Counted from the first letter of the stretch, positions 16,043 through 24,791 are shown. The stretch: DNA of 40,516 nt from UBA6183 sp034676125 (GCA_034676125.1 JAUCCO010000014.1:1-40516); one strand, 5' to 3'. Numbers and translations: made by a program. The notes: a model not told the origin generated them from the letters alone.

Positions 16043-17167
16043 CTACAAACGTTGATTTAATTTGCTAACCAATGTGCTTACAATATTAGTCCAGCTATAC
16101 TTTTGGTAAAAGGTATTTGGCAGTTGTTTGGGTTGATTGATGTGTTGAATAATAGCAGCAGTAAATGCATCCCAATTCTTATCAGCAGTAATAATTAAGT
16201 TAGTACCACATACGTTTACATCAATCCCTTCAGCACCATTTTGGGTTGATATTACACGTTGGTTTCTGGCTAAAGTATCAATAGCCTTGGTTTTTACGCC
16301 ACCACCACTAAGTATTGGGTTTAGCATAATATCTGCTGCATCAATATAAAGGTTAATATCATCTACAAAACCTAGGTATTTTATATGCGAGTAGTTTGTT
16401 ATTTTTTCTGCTATTTGAGACTGCAATCCTTTACCACAAATAATTATTTTAAAGGGTGTTTGATGTTGTTTTAATCGCGGATAAATCTCCTCCAAAATAA
16501 AATTTACTGCATCATAGTTTGGGGCGTAACTTAGTGTCGAAAAAAACAAAATCATTTTTTCGTTTGGTGCAATTTCTAAACTATTTCTTAGGTCGTTTAT
16601 TTGTTGGATTGATGCCTTTTTGGGTATTTCAATATCATTTACTCCATAAGGTGTAAGTAATGTTTTCTCAGGATTTAAATCAAATTCGTAAATGGCTTTT
16701 TGCCTATCAGCCTCACTTAAAAAAAACACCAAATGTGCCAATTTATAAGTAAATTTTTCGTAGATATATAACATTTGCCAAAACCATTTGCCCATACTTT
16801 TAAAACGCAAATACTCTATGTTGTGGCTACGTATGGCCAACTTATTTTTAGTAGTTAGGCGTAACCAAAGTATAAGCCATCCAAACCAAGGTTGTTCAAA
16901 CAAAACCCAATCTGCTTTTTGCTCAAGTATTATTTTTTTTAGTTTGCTTATTAACCCAAAATTATAATACCTACTACTTTTAAAAGGCATGGCATACATC
17001 ATTTTTGTATTGCCGGTTTGGTGTTCGTATCCTTGTTTGTATGGTTCTACAGTAAATGCCGTTACATCATTGTTTTTTGATAACTCGTTAAGTAAGCCAG
17101 CAGTGCAAATTTCTCCTCCAGTTGTTGCAGGTAAAAATGGATATGATATAACCGATATTATGCGCAT
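16043..17167 (-). CDS. Glycosyltransferase family 4 (group 1)
   Basis: The 374-aa protein is a GT-B glycosyltransferase. The N-terminal domain opens ISYPFLPATTGGEICTAGLL (donor/acceptor loop GGE), and the C-terminal domain has ILFFSTLSYAPNYDAVNFI, IIICGKG and the GT4 block NPILSGGGVKTKAIDTLA with a late AEGIDV. The usual EX7E motif is altered: the second acidic residue is Asp in KAIDTLA. It is a cytoplasmic or membrane-associated enzyme for polysaccharide or glycoprotein synthesis; the sugar is unknown. It starts 6 nt after the methyltransferase gene, so the two form an operon. Confidence 0.9.
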   Translation of the reverse strand: MRIISVISYPFLPATTGGEICTAGLLNELSKNNDVTAFTVEPYKQGYEHQTGNTKMMYAMPFKSSRYYNFGLISKLKKIILEQKADWVLFEQPWFGWLILWLRLTTKNKLAIRSHNIEYLRFKSMGKWFWQMLYIYEKFTYKLAHLVFFLSEADRQKAIYEFDLNPEKTLLTPYGVNDIEIPKKASIQQINDLRNSLEIAPNEKMILFFSTLSYAPNYDAVNFILEEIYPRLKQHQTPFKIIICGKGLQSQIAEKITNYSHIKYLGFVDDINLYIDAADIMLNPILSGGGVKTKAIDTLARNQRVISTQNGAEGIDVNVCGTNLIITADKNWDAFTAAIIQHINQPKQLPNTFYQKYSWTNIVSTLVSKLNQRL

Positions 17168-17173
17168 CCTCTT

Positions 17174-18073
17174 TTATTTATAAGCTTCTACATTAATTCT
17201 ATCACCCGAAATACCGAACCATTTTGTTAAATAATAGTTGGGATATTGCAGTCCTTTTTTTACAAAGTTTTCAATAAATGTTCCGCGTAAAGGTATGGTT
17301 GATGGATGCTTAATATCATGCTTTATAATTACTTTACTAAAGCCAGTTTTATTACACATCAACTTTATACTATCGCCAGTAAACTCCGTTAAGTGATAGG
17401 GTGGGATAGTCATTGTTTTTTGTTTACCCATTAACTTATAAATAGCAAAAGCCAACTTGCCCGACAATAAATTTAAAGAGCCCGGCAAATGAATAAAAGC
17501 TACACCACCAGGTTTTAATATTTTATGTGCCAGCTGCATGGCTTCGGTAGGGTTAGTAAAATGTTCAAGCACATCACCCATAATTATTACATCAAACTCG
17601 TTCTCAAAAACTTCGTTGTTTAGTAAACTAAAATCAAAAGGCTTGTTAATTAAATTTAACCCAAAATTTTTCTTAGCATAATCTACCGCAAACGATGAAA
17701 GCTCAATTCCTTTTACCGTATAGCCAACTTTGTTTAGCGCATTTAAAAAATTACCTGTCGCGCAACCAATTTCTAAAATATTTCCACGTTGGCAATAGCG
17801 CTTCATGTTTTCAATTCCATCTGCATAATCGCCATTATTTAGCAATGCCAAATAATCAGAATCCATGTGGTGTGTTGCACTATCAGCCTCTGTAAAATAA
17901 TCAGAAGCATACATTTCTTCTATTTCTTTATCGCTTGGTCGAGGCCAAATTGAGCGCAATTTACATTCATCACATTGATATAACCACAAGTAGTTTTGTT
18001 TAAACAAATACCTAAATGGTACTTTACTTGCTTTTTTTGACCCACATAAATTACATTCGAAATTATTATCCAT
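17174..18073 (-). CDS. Class I SAM-dependent methyltransferase with N-terminal zinc-like site
   Basis: The 299-aa protein begins with two CxxC pairs (Cys7/Cys10 and Cys34/Cys37) that probably bind zinc. The methyltransferase domain has motif I NILEIGCATGNFL (98-110), an acidic GIELS at the end of strand 2, and the post-motif IIMGDVLEHFTNP. This Methyltransf_23-type layout is common among genes for surface polysaccharide. It is first in a two-gene unit with the GT4 gene and divergent from hpt. The methyl acceptor is unknown. Confidence 0.9.
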   Translation of the reverse strand: MDNNFECNLCGSKKASKVPFRYLFKQNYLWLYQCDECKLRSIWPRPSDKEIEEMYASDYFTEADSATHHMDSDYLALLNNGDYADGIENMKRYCQRGNILEIGCATGNFLNALNKVGYTVKGIELSSFAVDYAKKNFGLNLINKPFDFSLLNNEVFENEFDVIIMGDVLEHFTNPTEAMQLAHKILKPGGVAFIHLPGSLNLLSGKLAFAIYKLMGKQKTMTIPPYHLTEFTGDSIKLMCNKTGFSKVIIKHDIKHPSTIPLRGTFIENFVKKGLQYPNYYLTKWFGISGDRINVEAYK

Positions 18074-18086
18074 CTACGTATATTTG
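18056..18086 (+). promoter_or_regulatory. Promoter of hpt
   Basis: TATATTTG at 18079-18086 is a perfect -7 box. A partial -33 element (TTC at 18056-18058) lies 20 bp upstream. The ATG of hpt is 26 nt downstream. It overlaps the start of the divergent methyltransferase gene. Confidence 0.6.
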
Positions 18087-18112
18087 AAAACCAACACAAG
18101 TAAACAACAATA

Positions 18113-18649
18113 ATGTCAATCATCAAAATACATCAGCGAAATTTTGAACCTTTTATTACAGAAAAGCAAATAAATGAGCGATTAACTGCAATTGCCTATC
18201 AAATTTGTGCTGAATACGAAGGTAAAAATCCATTATTTTTGGCTGTGCTTAATGGCGCATTTATTTTGGCTGCCGATTTATTTAGAAAAATTACCATACA
18301 AAGTGAAATTTCATTTGCTAAAATTTCGAGCTATCAGGGCACATCAACCACAAATAAAATTAGTGAACTAATTGGCTTTAACGAACAAGTTGAAGGTAGG
18401 AATGTGATTATTATTGAGGATATTATTGATACTGGTTTAAGTATGCAATATGTGATAAATCAGTTGCAACAAAAAAATCCAGCTTCGGTAAAAGTGCTTA
18501 CTTTATTGTTTAAGCCTAAAGCATTATTGTTTGATATTGTGCCCGACTATGTTGGGTTTGAAATTGAGCCTAAATTTGTATTAGGATATGGGCTAGATTA
18601 TGATGGCTTAGGCCGTAATTTACCTGATATATATGTTGAAGTGGGGTAA
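18113..18649 (+). CDS. hpt: Hypoxanthine phosphoribosyltransferase
   Basis: The 178-aa protein has the purine phosphoribosyltransferase core. The PRPP-binding motif is VIIIEDIIDTGLSM (98-111), and the early PLFLAVLNGAFILAADL (40-56) and the SEISFAKISSYQGT flexible-loop region match Hpt. The C-terminal VPDYVGFEIEPKFVLGYGLDYDGLGRNLPDIY is the base-binding hood. It converts hypoxanthine (and usually guanine) plus PRPP to IMP or GMP in purine salvage, in the cytoplasm. The length is standard. Its 3' end overlaps the convergent DUF2256 gene by 52 bp. Confidence 0.95.
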   Translation: MSIIKIHQRNFEPFITEKQINERLTAIAYQICAEYEGKNPLFLAVLNGAFILAADLFRKITIQSEISFAKISSYQGTSTTNKISELIGFNEQVEGRNVIIIEDIIDTGLSMQYVINQLQQKNPASVKVLTLLFKPKALLFDIVPDYVGFEIEPKFVLGYGLDYDGLGRNLPDIYVEVG

Positions 18650-18786
18650 TGTTTTTGTTGCCTACATATATCGCTGCAATATTTAACATCATGCCATACT
18701 TTTTCCCATTTTTTGCGCCATGCAAATGGTCTTTTACAGGTTAAACAAATTTTTTCTGGTAGATTTTCTTTCTTAACACCTCTCAT
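18598..18786 (-). CDS. DUF2256 small zinc-ribbon-like protein
   Basis: The 62-aa protein has the DUF2256 signature: KENLPEKICLTCKRPFAWRK, then WEKVWHDVKYCSDICR, with four Cys (14, 17, 37, 41) that likely bind zinc. The start overlaps the TIGR03643 stop by ATGA (18783-18786), so the two are coupled. The last 17 residues run antisense through the end of hpt. In many genomes DUF2256 genes sit beside cryptochrome/photolyase-related genes; none is seen here. Function unknown. Confidence 0.88.
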   Translation of the reverse strand: MRGVKKENLPEKICLTCKRPFAWRKKWEKVWHDVKYCSDICRQQKHYPTSTYISGKLRPKPS

Positions 18787-19061
18787 CGTTTACTTATTTT
18801 ATTTAAAGTAATTTGTCGTTGCAGTGTGCATTTAAATCGATCTATTTCTGGATTACGTTTTTTAGCATGTTTTTGCGATATACCTTGGTTAACTCTTTTT
18901 CGCCACAAGCGCCAACTGCTTGGTTTTAGCTGGTTTCGCATCAACTTAATTACCGCTGCTTCGGGTATGCCAAATTGAAGTTTTATGGCATCGAATGAGG
19001 TCCTGTCTTCCCAAGCCATTTCAATAATTCTAACAACTTCTGCTTCAGTAAATTTATTCAT
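18783..19061 (-). CDS. TIGR03643 family protein
   Basis: The 92-aa protein matches the TIGR03643 family: FTEAEVVRIIEMAWEDRTSFDAI, FGIPEAAVIKLMRNQLKPSSWRLWRKRV and a basic tail. The middle looks like a helix-turn-helix. I chose MNKF at 19061; an earlier in-frame ATG at 19076 adds five residues. It is coupled to DUF2256 downstream by ATGA. The pair is known as a neighbour of cryptochrome/photolyase-related loci, though its role is not known. Confidence 0.9.
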   Translation of the reverse strand: MNKFTEAEVVRIIEMAWEDRTSFDAIKLQFGIPEAAVIKLMRNQLKPSSWRLWRKRVNQGISQKHAKKRNPEIDRFKCTLQRQITLNKISKR

Positions 19062-19244
19062 ATTCTTAAAACACATTTGTTTAAAAAGTGTTTGTTTTTA
19101 ATCGATTACTCCTAAAATCTATTAATTAATAAAATGGATGTTTATAAAGTAAACATTGGTTATTTTAAAATTATTAACCCATTACACAAATTCTCATAGC
19201 TATTTATTTGATACAATTTTTATATTGCACAAAACTAATTCCTG

Positions 19245-20156
19245 TTGAAAGCAATAATTGATTTAGGAACAAACACATTTCATTTAGTAATTGCCGAAGC
19301 CAAACAGGGTAAGGTAAGTACTTTTTATAAGCTGCAAGTACCCGTAAAAATAGGTAAAGGTGGCATAAGCAATGGTGTTATTAAACCCGAAGCCTACCAA
19401 CGTGGACTAACTACTTTAATCGAATTTAAAAAATACATCGACCAGTTTGAAGTAACCGAAGTGCATGCATTTGCTACATCGGCCATACGTAATGCAAAAA
19501 ATGGTAATCAGTTTGTTAAAGATGTTTACCAAAAAAGTGGAATAAAAGTAACCACTATTGATGGCGATACCGAAGCCGAGTTTATTTATAAAGGTGTACT
19601 AAATTCATTTAAGTTTCCGCAACAAAATGTTTTGGTAATGGATATTGGTGGAGGAAGTGTTGAGTTTATTATTGGTAACGGAAGTAACATATTATGGAAA
19701 CAAAGTTTTGAAATTGGAGCATCTCGTTTGTTAGAAAGTTTCCATATTCAAGACCCTATTTCTGATAATGAAATTACAGAACTACATAACTATTTATCGC
19801 AAGTTTTGCCTTCACTTTATGATGCCATAAACAAGCATAACCCCGAGGTTTTAATTGGTTCAGCGGGTTCATTTGAAACATTGGTAGATGTGGTGATAAA
19901 AGACTTGGCTGTAATTCCTTTATCACTAAGTTTAAATGCTTTTGAAATAAGAAGAGAAGACTTTGATGTTTTTGTTGAAATTATGCGTACGTCTACACAC
20001 CAACAACGAACAAGGCTAAAAGGAATGACCGATTTTAGAATTGAAATGATAACTGTTGCTGCAATGTTAATGCACCATGTAGTTAATAAAGCAAAACCAC
20101 AACGTATTATTGCATCAAATTACTCATTAAAAGAAGGGGTATTATTTAGTAATTAA
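19245..20156 (+). CDS. Ppx/GppA family exopolyphosphatase-like phosphatase
   Basis: The 303-aa protein has the ASKHA fold of Ppx/GppA: the phosphate-1 motif IIDLGTNTFHLVI (3-15), HAFATSAIRNAKNG, IDGDTEAEFIYKGV, and the phosphate-2 motif VMDIGGGSVEFII (about 131-143), followed by IGSAGSFETL. It removes phosphate from polyphosphate or pppGpp. It is a short form with no C-terminal HD domain. The start must be TTG at 19245 (or the CTG just before), because a stop at 19236-19238 closes the frame and no ATG is available; the family homology begins right there. It may act opposite the PPK2 enzyme at 6053. Its 3' end overlaps maf by 15 bp. Confidence 0.9.
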   Translation: MKAIIDLGTNTFHLVIAEAKQGKVSTFYKLQVPVKIGKGGISNGVIKPEAYQRGLTTLIEFKKYIDQFEVTEVHAFATSAIRNAKNGNQFVKDVYQKSGIKVTTIDGDTEAEFIYKGVLNSFKFPQQNVLVMDIGGGSVEFIIGNGSNILWKQSFEIGASRLLESFHIQDPISDNEITELHNYLSQVLPSLYDAINKHNPEVLIGSAGSFETLVDVVIKDLAVIPLSLSLNAFEIRREDFDVFVEIMRTSTHQQRTRLKGMTDFRIEMITVAAMLMHHVVNKAKPQRIIASNYSLKEGVLFSN

Positions 20157-20711
20157 TTTTAATTGTTCATAAAGTTTGGCTACAGGTAATCCCATCACAT
20201 TGTAAAAACAACCATTAATTTTTTCTACAGCAACATAACCAAACCAATCTTGTATGCCGTAACTCCCTGCTTTGTCAAATGGTTTATACGTTTTAATATA
20301 ATGCCATATTTCTTCGTTGGTTAGTTGTTTTATAGTAACCTCGCTGCTATCAAAAAAAGGTATAGTTTGGGTTGATGTTTTTAAGCAAACACCAGTATAA
20401 ACAGTATGTGTAGTGCCGCAAATTTCGCTAAGCATTTTAAAAGCTTCTGCCTCGTTTTCGGGTTTGTTAAGCACATGGCTATTTACCCACACAATGGTAT
20501 CGGCTGTTATTAATATTTCATCTTTATTAATGGGTAATGGATAAGCATTGGCTTTTTTTTCGGCCAAATAAAGTGCTATTTCTTGTGCTGCTAATGTTTC
20601 AGGAAACGATTCGTCCACATCATAAGTAAACACACGGCAATTTAACTCCAAACCTTTTATTAACTCTTGTCTACGCGGAGATTTAGAGGCCAATATTATA
20701 TTTTTATTCAT
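20142..20711 (-). CDS. maf: Maf-family nucleoside triphosphate pyrophosphatase
   Basis: The 189-aa protein has the Maf opening IILASKSPRRQELIKGL, then VDESFPETL, a central LITADTIVWVN with the catalytic-type Asp, the block KAGSYGIQDW and the C-terminal NVMGLPVAKLYEQL. Maf enzymes hydrolyse non-canonical or canonical dTTP/UTP/CTP to the monophosphate and PPi; in some bacteria they affect septation. The start overlaps the rlmH stop by 8 nt (ATGAATAA), which suggests translational coupling. The exact specificity subclass is not assigned. Confidence 0.94.
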   Translation of the reverse strand: MNKNIILASKSPRRQELIKGLELNCRVFTYDVDESFPETLAAQEIALYLAEKKANAYPLPINKDEILITADTIVWVNSHVLNKPENEAEAFKMLSEICGTTHTVYTGVCLKTSTQTIPFFDSSEVTIKQLTNEEIWHYIKTYKPFDKAGSYGIQDWFGYVAVEKINGCFYNVMGLPVAKLYEQLKLITK

Positions 20712-21174
20712 GGTGATAAGGTTCGCCTTTTATTATGGTAAAAGCTCGGTACAATTGTTCAATAAAAATTAACCTAATTAATTGGTGCGAAAACGTCATT
20801 TGCGAAAGAGAAACTTTAGCATTTGCCCTTGCATACACATCATCACTAAAACCATACGCACCACCTATTATAAAAATCACATGTGCTTGGTGCACCGATA
20901 GTTTTTGTAAATAATCTGCAAATACGGTTGAGGAATATTCTTTACCATTTTCGTCTAATAAAATTACAAAATCATTTGGGCTTAGTTTTTTTAACAACAG
21001 TTCACCTTCATTTTTTTTAGTTAGGTTTATATCTGTTGTTTTTAAGCGAGTGGGCAATTCAAACAGTTGGCTGTCAAATTTACAATAATGTTTAAGGCGT
21101 TTGTTAAACTCCTCAAAACCGGTATCCACAAACTTAAAATGGGTTTTTCCCAATTGTAGTAAGGTAATTTTCAT
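20704..21174 (-). CDS. rlmH: 23S rRNA (pseudouridine1915-N3)-methyltransferase
   Basis: The 156-aa protein (start MKITLLQLGKTH; an upstream in-frame ATG at 21183 is less likely) has the SPOUT-fold RlmH features: FNKRLKHYCKF, FVILLDENGKEYSS and VIFIIGGAYGF with the SAM-binding knot. The diagnostic end is LSLSQMTFSHQLIRLIFIEQLYRA with GEPYHHE. It methylates N3 of pseudouridine 1915 in helix 69 of 23S rRNA on the 70S ribosome. The length is standard. It is co-transcribed with maf. Confidence 0.96.
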   Translation of the reverse strand: MKITLLQLGKTHFKFVDTGFEEFNKRLKHYCKFDSQLFELPTRLKTTDINLTKKNEGELLLKKLSPNDFVILLDENGKEYSSTVFADYLQKLSVHQAHVIFIIGGAYGFSDDVYARANAKVSLSQMTFSHQLIRLIFIEQLYRAFTIIKGEPYHHE

Positions 21175-21235
21175 GCCCAACAAATGTAATAAAAATGAGG
21201 TTTACGTGTTAGCTCAAGCCAAAACAAAATCATAA

Positions 21236-21265
21236 AAAAGGCTGTCTTTTTAATGACAGCCTTTT
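21236..21265 (-). terminator. Intrinsic terminator of clpC
   Basis: AAAAGGCTGTC (21236-21246) and GACAGCCTTTT (21255-21265) form an 11-bp stem with an 8-nt loop. Read on the minus strand it ends in a run of T, just past the clpC stop at 21271. Confidence 0.8.
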
Positions 21266-21270
21266 AAAAT

Positions 21271-23823
21271 TTATTCTGGATTTACAGGTGGAGTATCTTT
21301 TTTCTTACGAGGTTCTTTCTTTTTAACCACACCAATTTTTAATTCATCGGGGTTGGCTTCTTTGTCGTAATCAATTTCAATAACAGCACCGTCCATGCTT
21401 TCTCCTTTTAATAATTCTTCTGCCACAGGGTCTTCTACATAACGCTGTATGGTACGCGCCAAAGGGCGAGCTCCCATATCGGGGTCAAAACCTTTTTCTG
21501 ATAAAAAGTCTTTCGCCACATCAGTAATTTTAAAAGTAAATCCTAATTCTTCTACACGTTTTACCAACTTTTCGAGGTTAATATCCAATATTTTATGAAT
21601 AGCCTCTTTATCCAATTGATTAAATACAATTACATCATCAATACGGTTTAAAAACTCTGGCGAGAAGAAACGTTTTAGCGCATTTTCTATTACTATTTTG
21701 GTATTCGCATCAGCCTGAGATTGTTTACTTGGTGTGCTAAAACCAACACCTGCACCAAACTCTTTTAACTGGCGGCTACCAATGTTTGATGTCATAATAA
21801 TGATGGTATTTCTAAAATCAATTTTACGACCCAAACTATCCGTAACAAAACCTTCATCTAGTACTTGTAATAAAATATTAAACACATCTGGATGTGCTTT
21901 TTCTATTTCATCCAACAATACTACTGCATACGGTTTTCTGCGAATTTTTTCAGTTAACTGTCCACCTTCTTCATAACCAATGTATCCCGGAGGCGCTCCA
22001 ACCAAACGGCTAACAGCAAATTTCTCCATGTATTCACTCATGTCAATACGTATCATGGCATCATCAGTATCAAACAAATAACGCGCAAGTACTTTAGCCA
22101 TTTCGGTTTTACCAACACCTGTTGGGCCTAAAAACACAAACGAGCCAATTGGTTTATTCGGGTCTTTTAATCCAGCACGTGTACGTTGTATGGCTTTAGC
22201 TAATTTTTTAATGGCAGTTTCTTGGCCAATTACTTTGCCTTGTAAATCTTCGGGCATACTCAGTAATTTTTGGCCTTCGCTTTGTGCAATACGTTTTACT
22301 GGCACACCTGTCATCATTGCAATAACTTCTGCAATATCATCTTCGGTAACCCTATAACGTTGTTGTTTAGTTTCTTCTTCCCACTTTACTTTTTCGGTTT
22401 CTAATTGCTCTAATAAATGTTTTTCTTTATCACGCAACTTAGCAGCCTCTTCGTATTTTTGGCTTTTAACAACCCTGTTTTTTTCTACCTTAATTTCTTC
22501 AATTGCTTTTTCAAGTTCAAGAATATTAAGCGGAACATGAATATTGCTGATGTGCACCCTAGCACCTGCTTCATCTAAAACATCAATAGCCTTATCTGGC
22601 AAATGCCTATCGTTAATGTAGCGGTTACTCATGGTTACACAAGCATCAATTGCTTCTGCATCATACACTACATTATGGTGGTCTTCGTATTTGTTTTTGA
22701 TGTTGTTTAATATCTGAATCGTTTCTTCGGGCGAAGTTGGATTAACCAAAACCGATTGGAAACGTCTTTCTAAAGCACCATCCTTTTCAATATATTGACG
22801 GTATTCATCAAGCGTAGTAGCACCAATACATTGTATTTCTCCACGAGCCAAAGCAGGTTTAAACATGTTGCTGGCATCTAAACTTCCGCTTGCGCCACCT
22901 GCACCAACAATGGTATGTATCTCGTCAATAAACAAAATTACATCGGGCGATTTTTCAAGTTCGTTCATTACCGCTTTCATGCGTTCTTCAAACTGGCCAC
23001 GGTATTTTGTACCAGCTACCAAACTTGCTAAATCAAGCATTACTACACGTTTGTTAAACAACACACGCGATACTTTTCGTTGCACAATACGTAATGCTAA
23101 ACCTTCGGCAATGGCTGTTTTACCTACACCTGGTTCGCCAATAAGTACAGGATTGTTTTTCTTTCTGCGGCTTAAAATTTGTGAAACACGTTCAATTTCT
23201 TTTTCGCGACCAACTATAGGATCTAACTTGCCATCTTCGGCACTTTTGGTTAAATCTCTACCAAAATTATCTAATACTGGCGTTTTTGATTTGCTATCAC
23301 CTTTTCTAATTGGTTCTGCTGGTTTGCGTGGTTCTTCTCGATAAAAATCGTCTTCAGGGCTATCTGCGCTCATTTCGTTTTTTACATCTGAGATATTATT
23401 TTCTACAGCAGATTTAAAAATATCGTAGCTAATGCCGTATTGCGATAAAATTTGCGAGGCAAGATTGTCCTCATCACGCAAAACCGATAACAATAAATGC
23501 TCTGTTCCAATAATATCAGTTTTAAAAATTTTAGCTTCAAGGTAAGTAATCTTCAATACCTTTTCTGCTTGTTTTGTTAACGGAATATTAACCAAATTGG
23601 TGTTGTTATTGGCAGTGCCTTTTATAGCATCTTCAATAGTTTTTTTCAATCTAATAATATCCACGTCAAGGGCTTTTAACGTTCGTATGGCTTTGCCATC
23701 ACCTTCACGTATTAGGCCTAGTAAAAGATGCTCCGTGCCAATATAATCGTGGCCAAGGCGTATAGCTTCTTCTCTGCTATAACTAATTACATCTTTTACG
23801 CGAGGTGAAAATTTAGCTTCCAT
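21271..23823 (-). CDS. clpC: ClpC-type AAA+ protease ATPase
   Basis: The 850-aa protein starts MEAKFSPRVKDV. An in-frame ATG at 23904 is upstream of the promoter at 23865-23895 and is rejected. Domains: two Clp N repeats (about 1-145, with GTEHLLLGLIRE and GTEHLLLSVLRD), AAA+ 1 with Walker A GEPGVGKT (229-236) and VILFIDEIHT, a UVR/coiled-coil segment (YEEAAKLRDKEKHLLEQLE), and AAA+ 2 with GPTGVGKTEMAK (near 565), VVLLDEIEKAH and a ClpB D2-small domain. The tail is basic and acidic mixed (KKKEPRKKKDTPP). It unfolds substrates for ClpP in the cytoplasm as part of protein quality control. ClpP is not in the window. Confidence 0.96.
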   Translation of the reverse strand: MEAKFSPRVKDVISYSREEAIRLGHDYIGTEHLLLGLIREGDGKAIRTLKALDVDIIRLKKTIEDAIKGTANNNTNLVNIPLTKQAEKVLKITYLEAKIFKTDIIGTEHLLLSVLRDEDNLASQILSQYGISYDIFKSAVENNISDVKNEMSADSPEDDFYREEPRKPAEPIRKGDSKSKTPVLDNFGRDLTKSAEDGKLDPIVGREKEIERVSQILSRRKKNNPVLIGEPGVGKTAIAEGLALRIVQRKVSRVLFNKRVVMLDLASLVAGTKYRGQFEERMKAVMNELEKSPDVILFIDEIHTIVGAGGASGSLDASNMFKPALARGEIQCIGATTLDEYRQYIEKDGALERRFQSVLVNPTSPEETIQILNNIKNKYEDHHNVVYDAEAIDACVTMSNRYINDRHLPDKAIDVLDEAGARVHISNIHVPLNILELEKAIEEIKVEKNRVVKSQKYEEAAKLRDKEKHLLEQLETEKVKWEEETKQQRYRVTEDDIAEVIAMMTGVPVKRIAQSEGQKLLSMPEDLQGKVIGQETAIKKLAKAIQRTRAGLKDPNKPIGSFVFLGPTGVGKTEMAKVLARYLFDTDDAMIRIDMSEYMEKFAVSRLVGAPPGYIGYEEGGQLTEKIRRKPYAVVLLDEIEKAHPDVFNILLQVLDEGFVTDSLGRKIDFRNTIIIMTSNIGSRQLKEFGAGVGFSTPSKQSQADANTKIVIENALKRFFSPEFLNRIDDVIVFNQLDKEAIHKILDINLEKLVKRVEELGFTFKITDVAKDFLSEKGFDPDMGARPLARTIQRYVEDPVAEELLKGESMDGAVIEIDYDKEANPDELKIGVVKKKEPRKKKDTPPVNPE

Positions 23824-23864
23824 AATATGTTTTTTACAACTTTTAGGTTGATGTTGCTTAAATT

Positions 23865-23895
23865 CAAATATAATTCCATTTATAATACAACGCAA
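23865..23895 (-). promoter_or_regulatory. Promoter of clpC
   Basis: On the minus strand TTG (23893-23895), a 20-bp spacer, and a perfect -7 box TATATTTG (23865-23872). It lies 41 nt before the ATG at 23823 and fixes that start. Confidence 0.7.
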
Positions 23896-24031
23896 TGTTG
23901 GCATAAAAAGCTTTACACATTTATATCAACGTACGTTTATCGTAAAATATTTGCCGTTATGGCTTATTAAATGACAAACTTGTATTTAACCAGTATTTAA
24001 GCCTTGTTTTAACTATTTACTTAATCAATAA

Positions 24032-24718
24032 TTAATGCGTTTCGGTTGTCTTTTGTTTTAATTTATTAGCAAATACTTTCCTTATTTTTTCTACTTTTGG
24101 TTTAATTACTATCCTGCAATAACCTTCACCACCATTTTGGTTGTAGTAGTTTTGATGGTAGTTTTCGGCTACATAAAATGTTTGTAATGGCGTAACTTCA
24201 GTAACTATTGGTGCATCAAAAACTTTGGCTTGGGTAAGTTCTGCAATAACTTTTTCGGCTTCGGCTTTTTGTGCATCGTTATGATAAAAAATTGCCGAAC
24301 GATATTGTGTGCCTACATCTGCACCTTGTTGGTTAAGCGTAGTTGGGTTGTGGCTGCTAAAAAAGGCTTGCAATAAATCATTATAACTTATTTTCTGAGG
24401 GTTATATACGATGCGACATACTTCGGCATGTCCAGTTTTTCCATAACTCACTTCGCGGTATGTTGGGTTAGGTACTGATCCTCCACAATATCCGCTAACT
24501 ATTGTGTCTACGCCTTCTAATTGCTGAAATACAGCTTCTACACACCAAAAGCATCCAGCACCAAATGTTGCAGTGGCCGAATCGGGTTTTGTTATATCGT
24601 TTTCCATGGTTGATGTTGTTTTTAATTGTATATTTTTATTGTTGCTTTGCCCACATGCTACTAGAGTAAATAGTGCAAATAATCCCACTAAAATTACGGG
24701 TTTAAAATTTGATTTCAT
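24032..24718 (-). CDS. msrA: Peptide methionine sulfoxide reductase MsrA, lipoprotein form
   Basis: The 228-aa protein has a signal peptide with lipobox LVAC (Cys22) and then the MsrA domain. The catalytic motif is GAGCFWCVEAVFQQL (53-67, nucleophile Cys56), followed by VSGYCGG, YREVSYGKTGHAEVCRIVYNP, FFSSHNPTTLNQQGADVGTQYRSAIFY and YHQNYYNQNGGEGYC with a resolving-type Cys near the end. It reduces S-methionine sulfoxide in proteins. The lipobox implies action in the envelope, where oxidised proteins are repaired, rather than in the cytoplasm. It is divergent from the redoxin-copper enzyme pair. Confidence 0.95.
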   Translation of the reverse strand: MKSNFKPVILVGLFALFTLVACGQSNNKNIQLKTTSTMENDITKPDSATATFGAGCFWCVEAVFQQLEGVDTIVSGYCGGSVPNPTYREVSYGKTGHAEVCRIVYNPQKISYNDLLQAFFSSHNPTTLNQQGADVGTQYRSAIFYHNDAQKAEAEKVIAELTQAKVFDAPIVTEVTPLQTFYVAENYHQNYYNQNGGEGYCRIVIKPKVEKIRKVFANKLKQKTTETH

Positions 24719-24777
24719 AATATTTTAACAATTAGATTGAATTAATGTTTAATGTTATTTACGTAAAGGTATTTTAT

Positions 24778-24785
24778 TAAGTTTG
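24778..24785 (+). promoter_or_regulatory. -7 box upstream of the redoxin-like gene
   Basis: TAAGTTTG is a perfect TAnnTTTG match. No good -33 TTG is seen 19-21 bp upstream. It ends only 6 nt before the ATG at 24792, so a transcript from here would have almost no leader. Confidence 0.4.
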
Positions 24786-24791
24786 TAGCTG

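Noticed and set aside
22865..23344. 159-codon plus-strand ORF inside clpC
   Set aside because: It is antisense to the conserved AAA+ 1 domain, and its sequence is Ser/Thr/Pro-rich noise.
23824..23904. 27-residue N-terminal extension of ClpC
   Set aside because: A perfect promoter lies at 23865-23895, inside this stretch, and ClpC homology begins exactly at MEAKFSPRVK.
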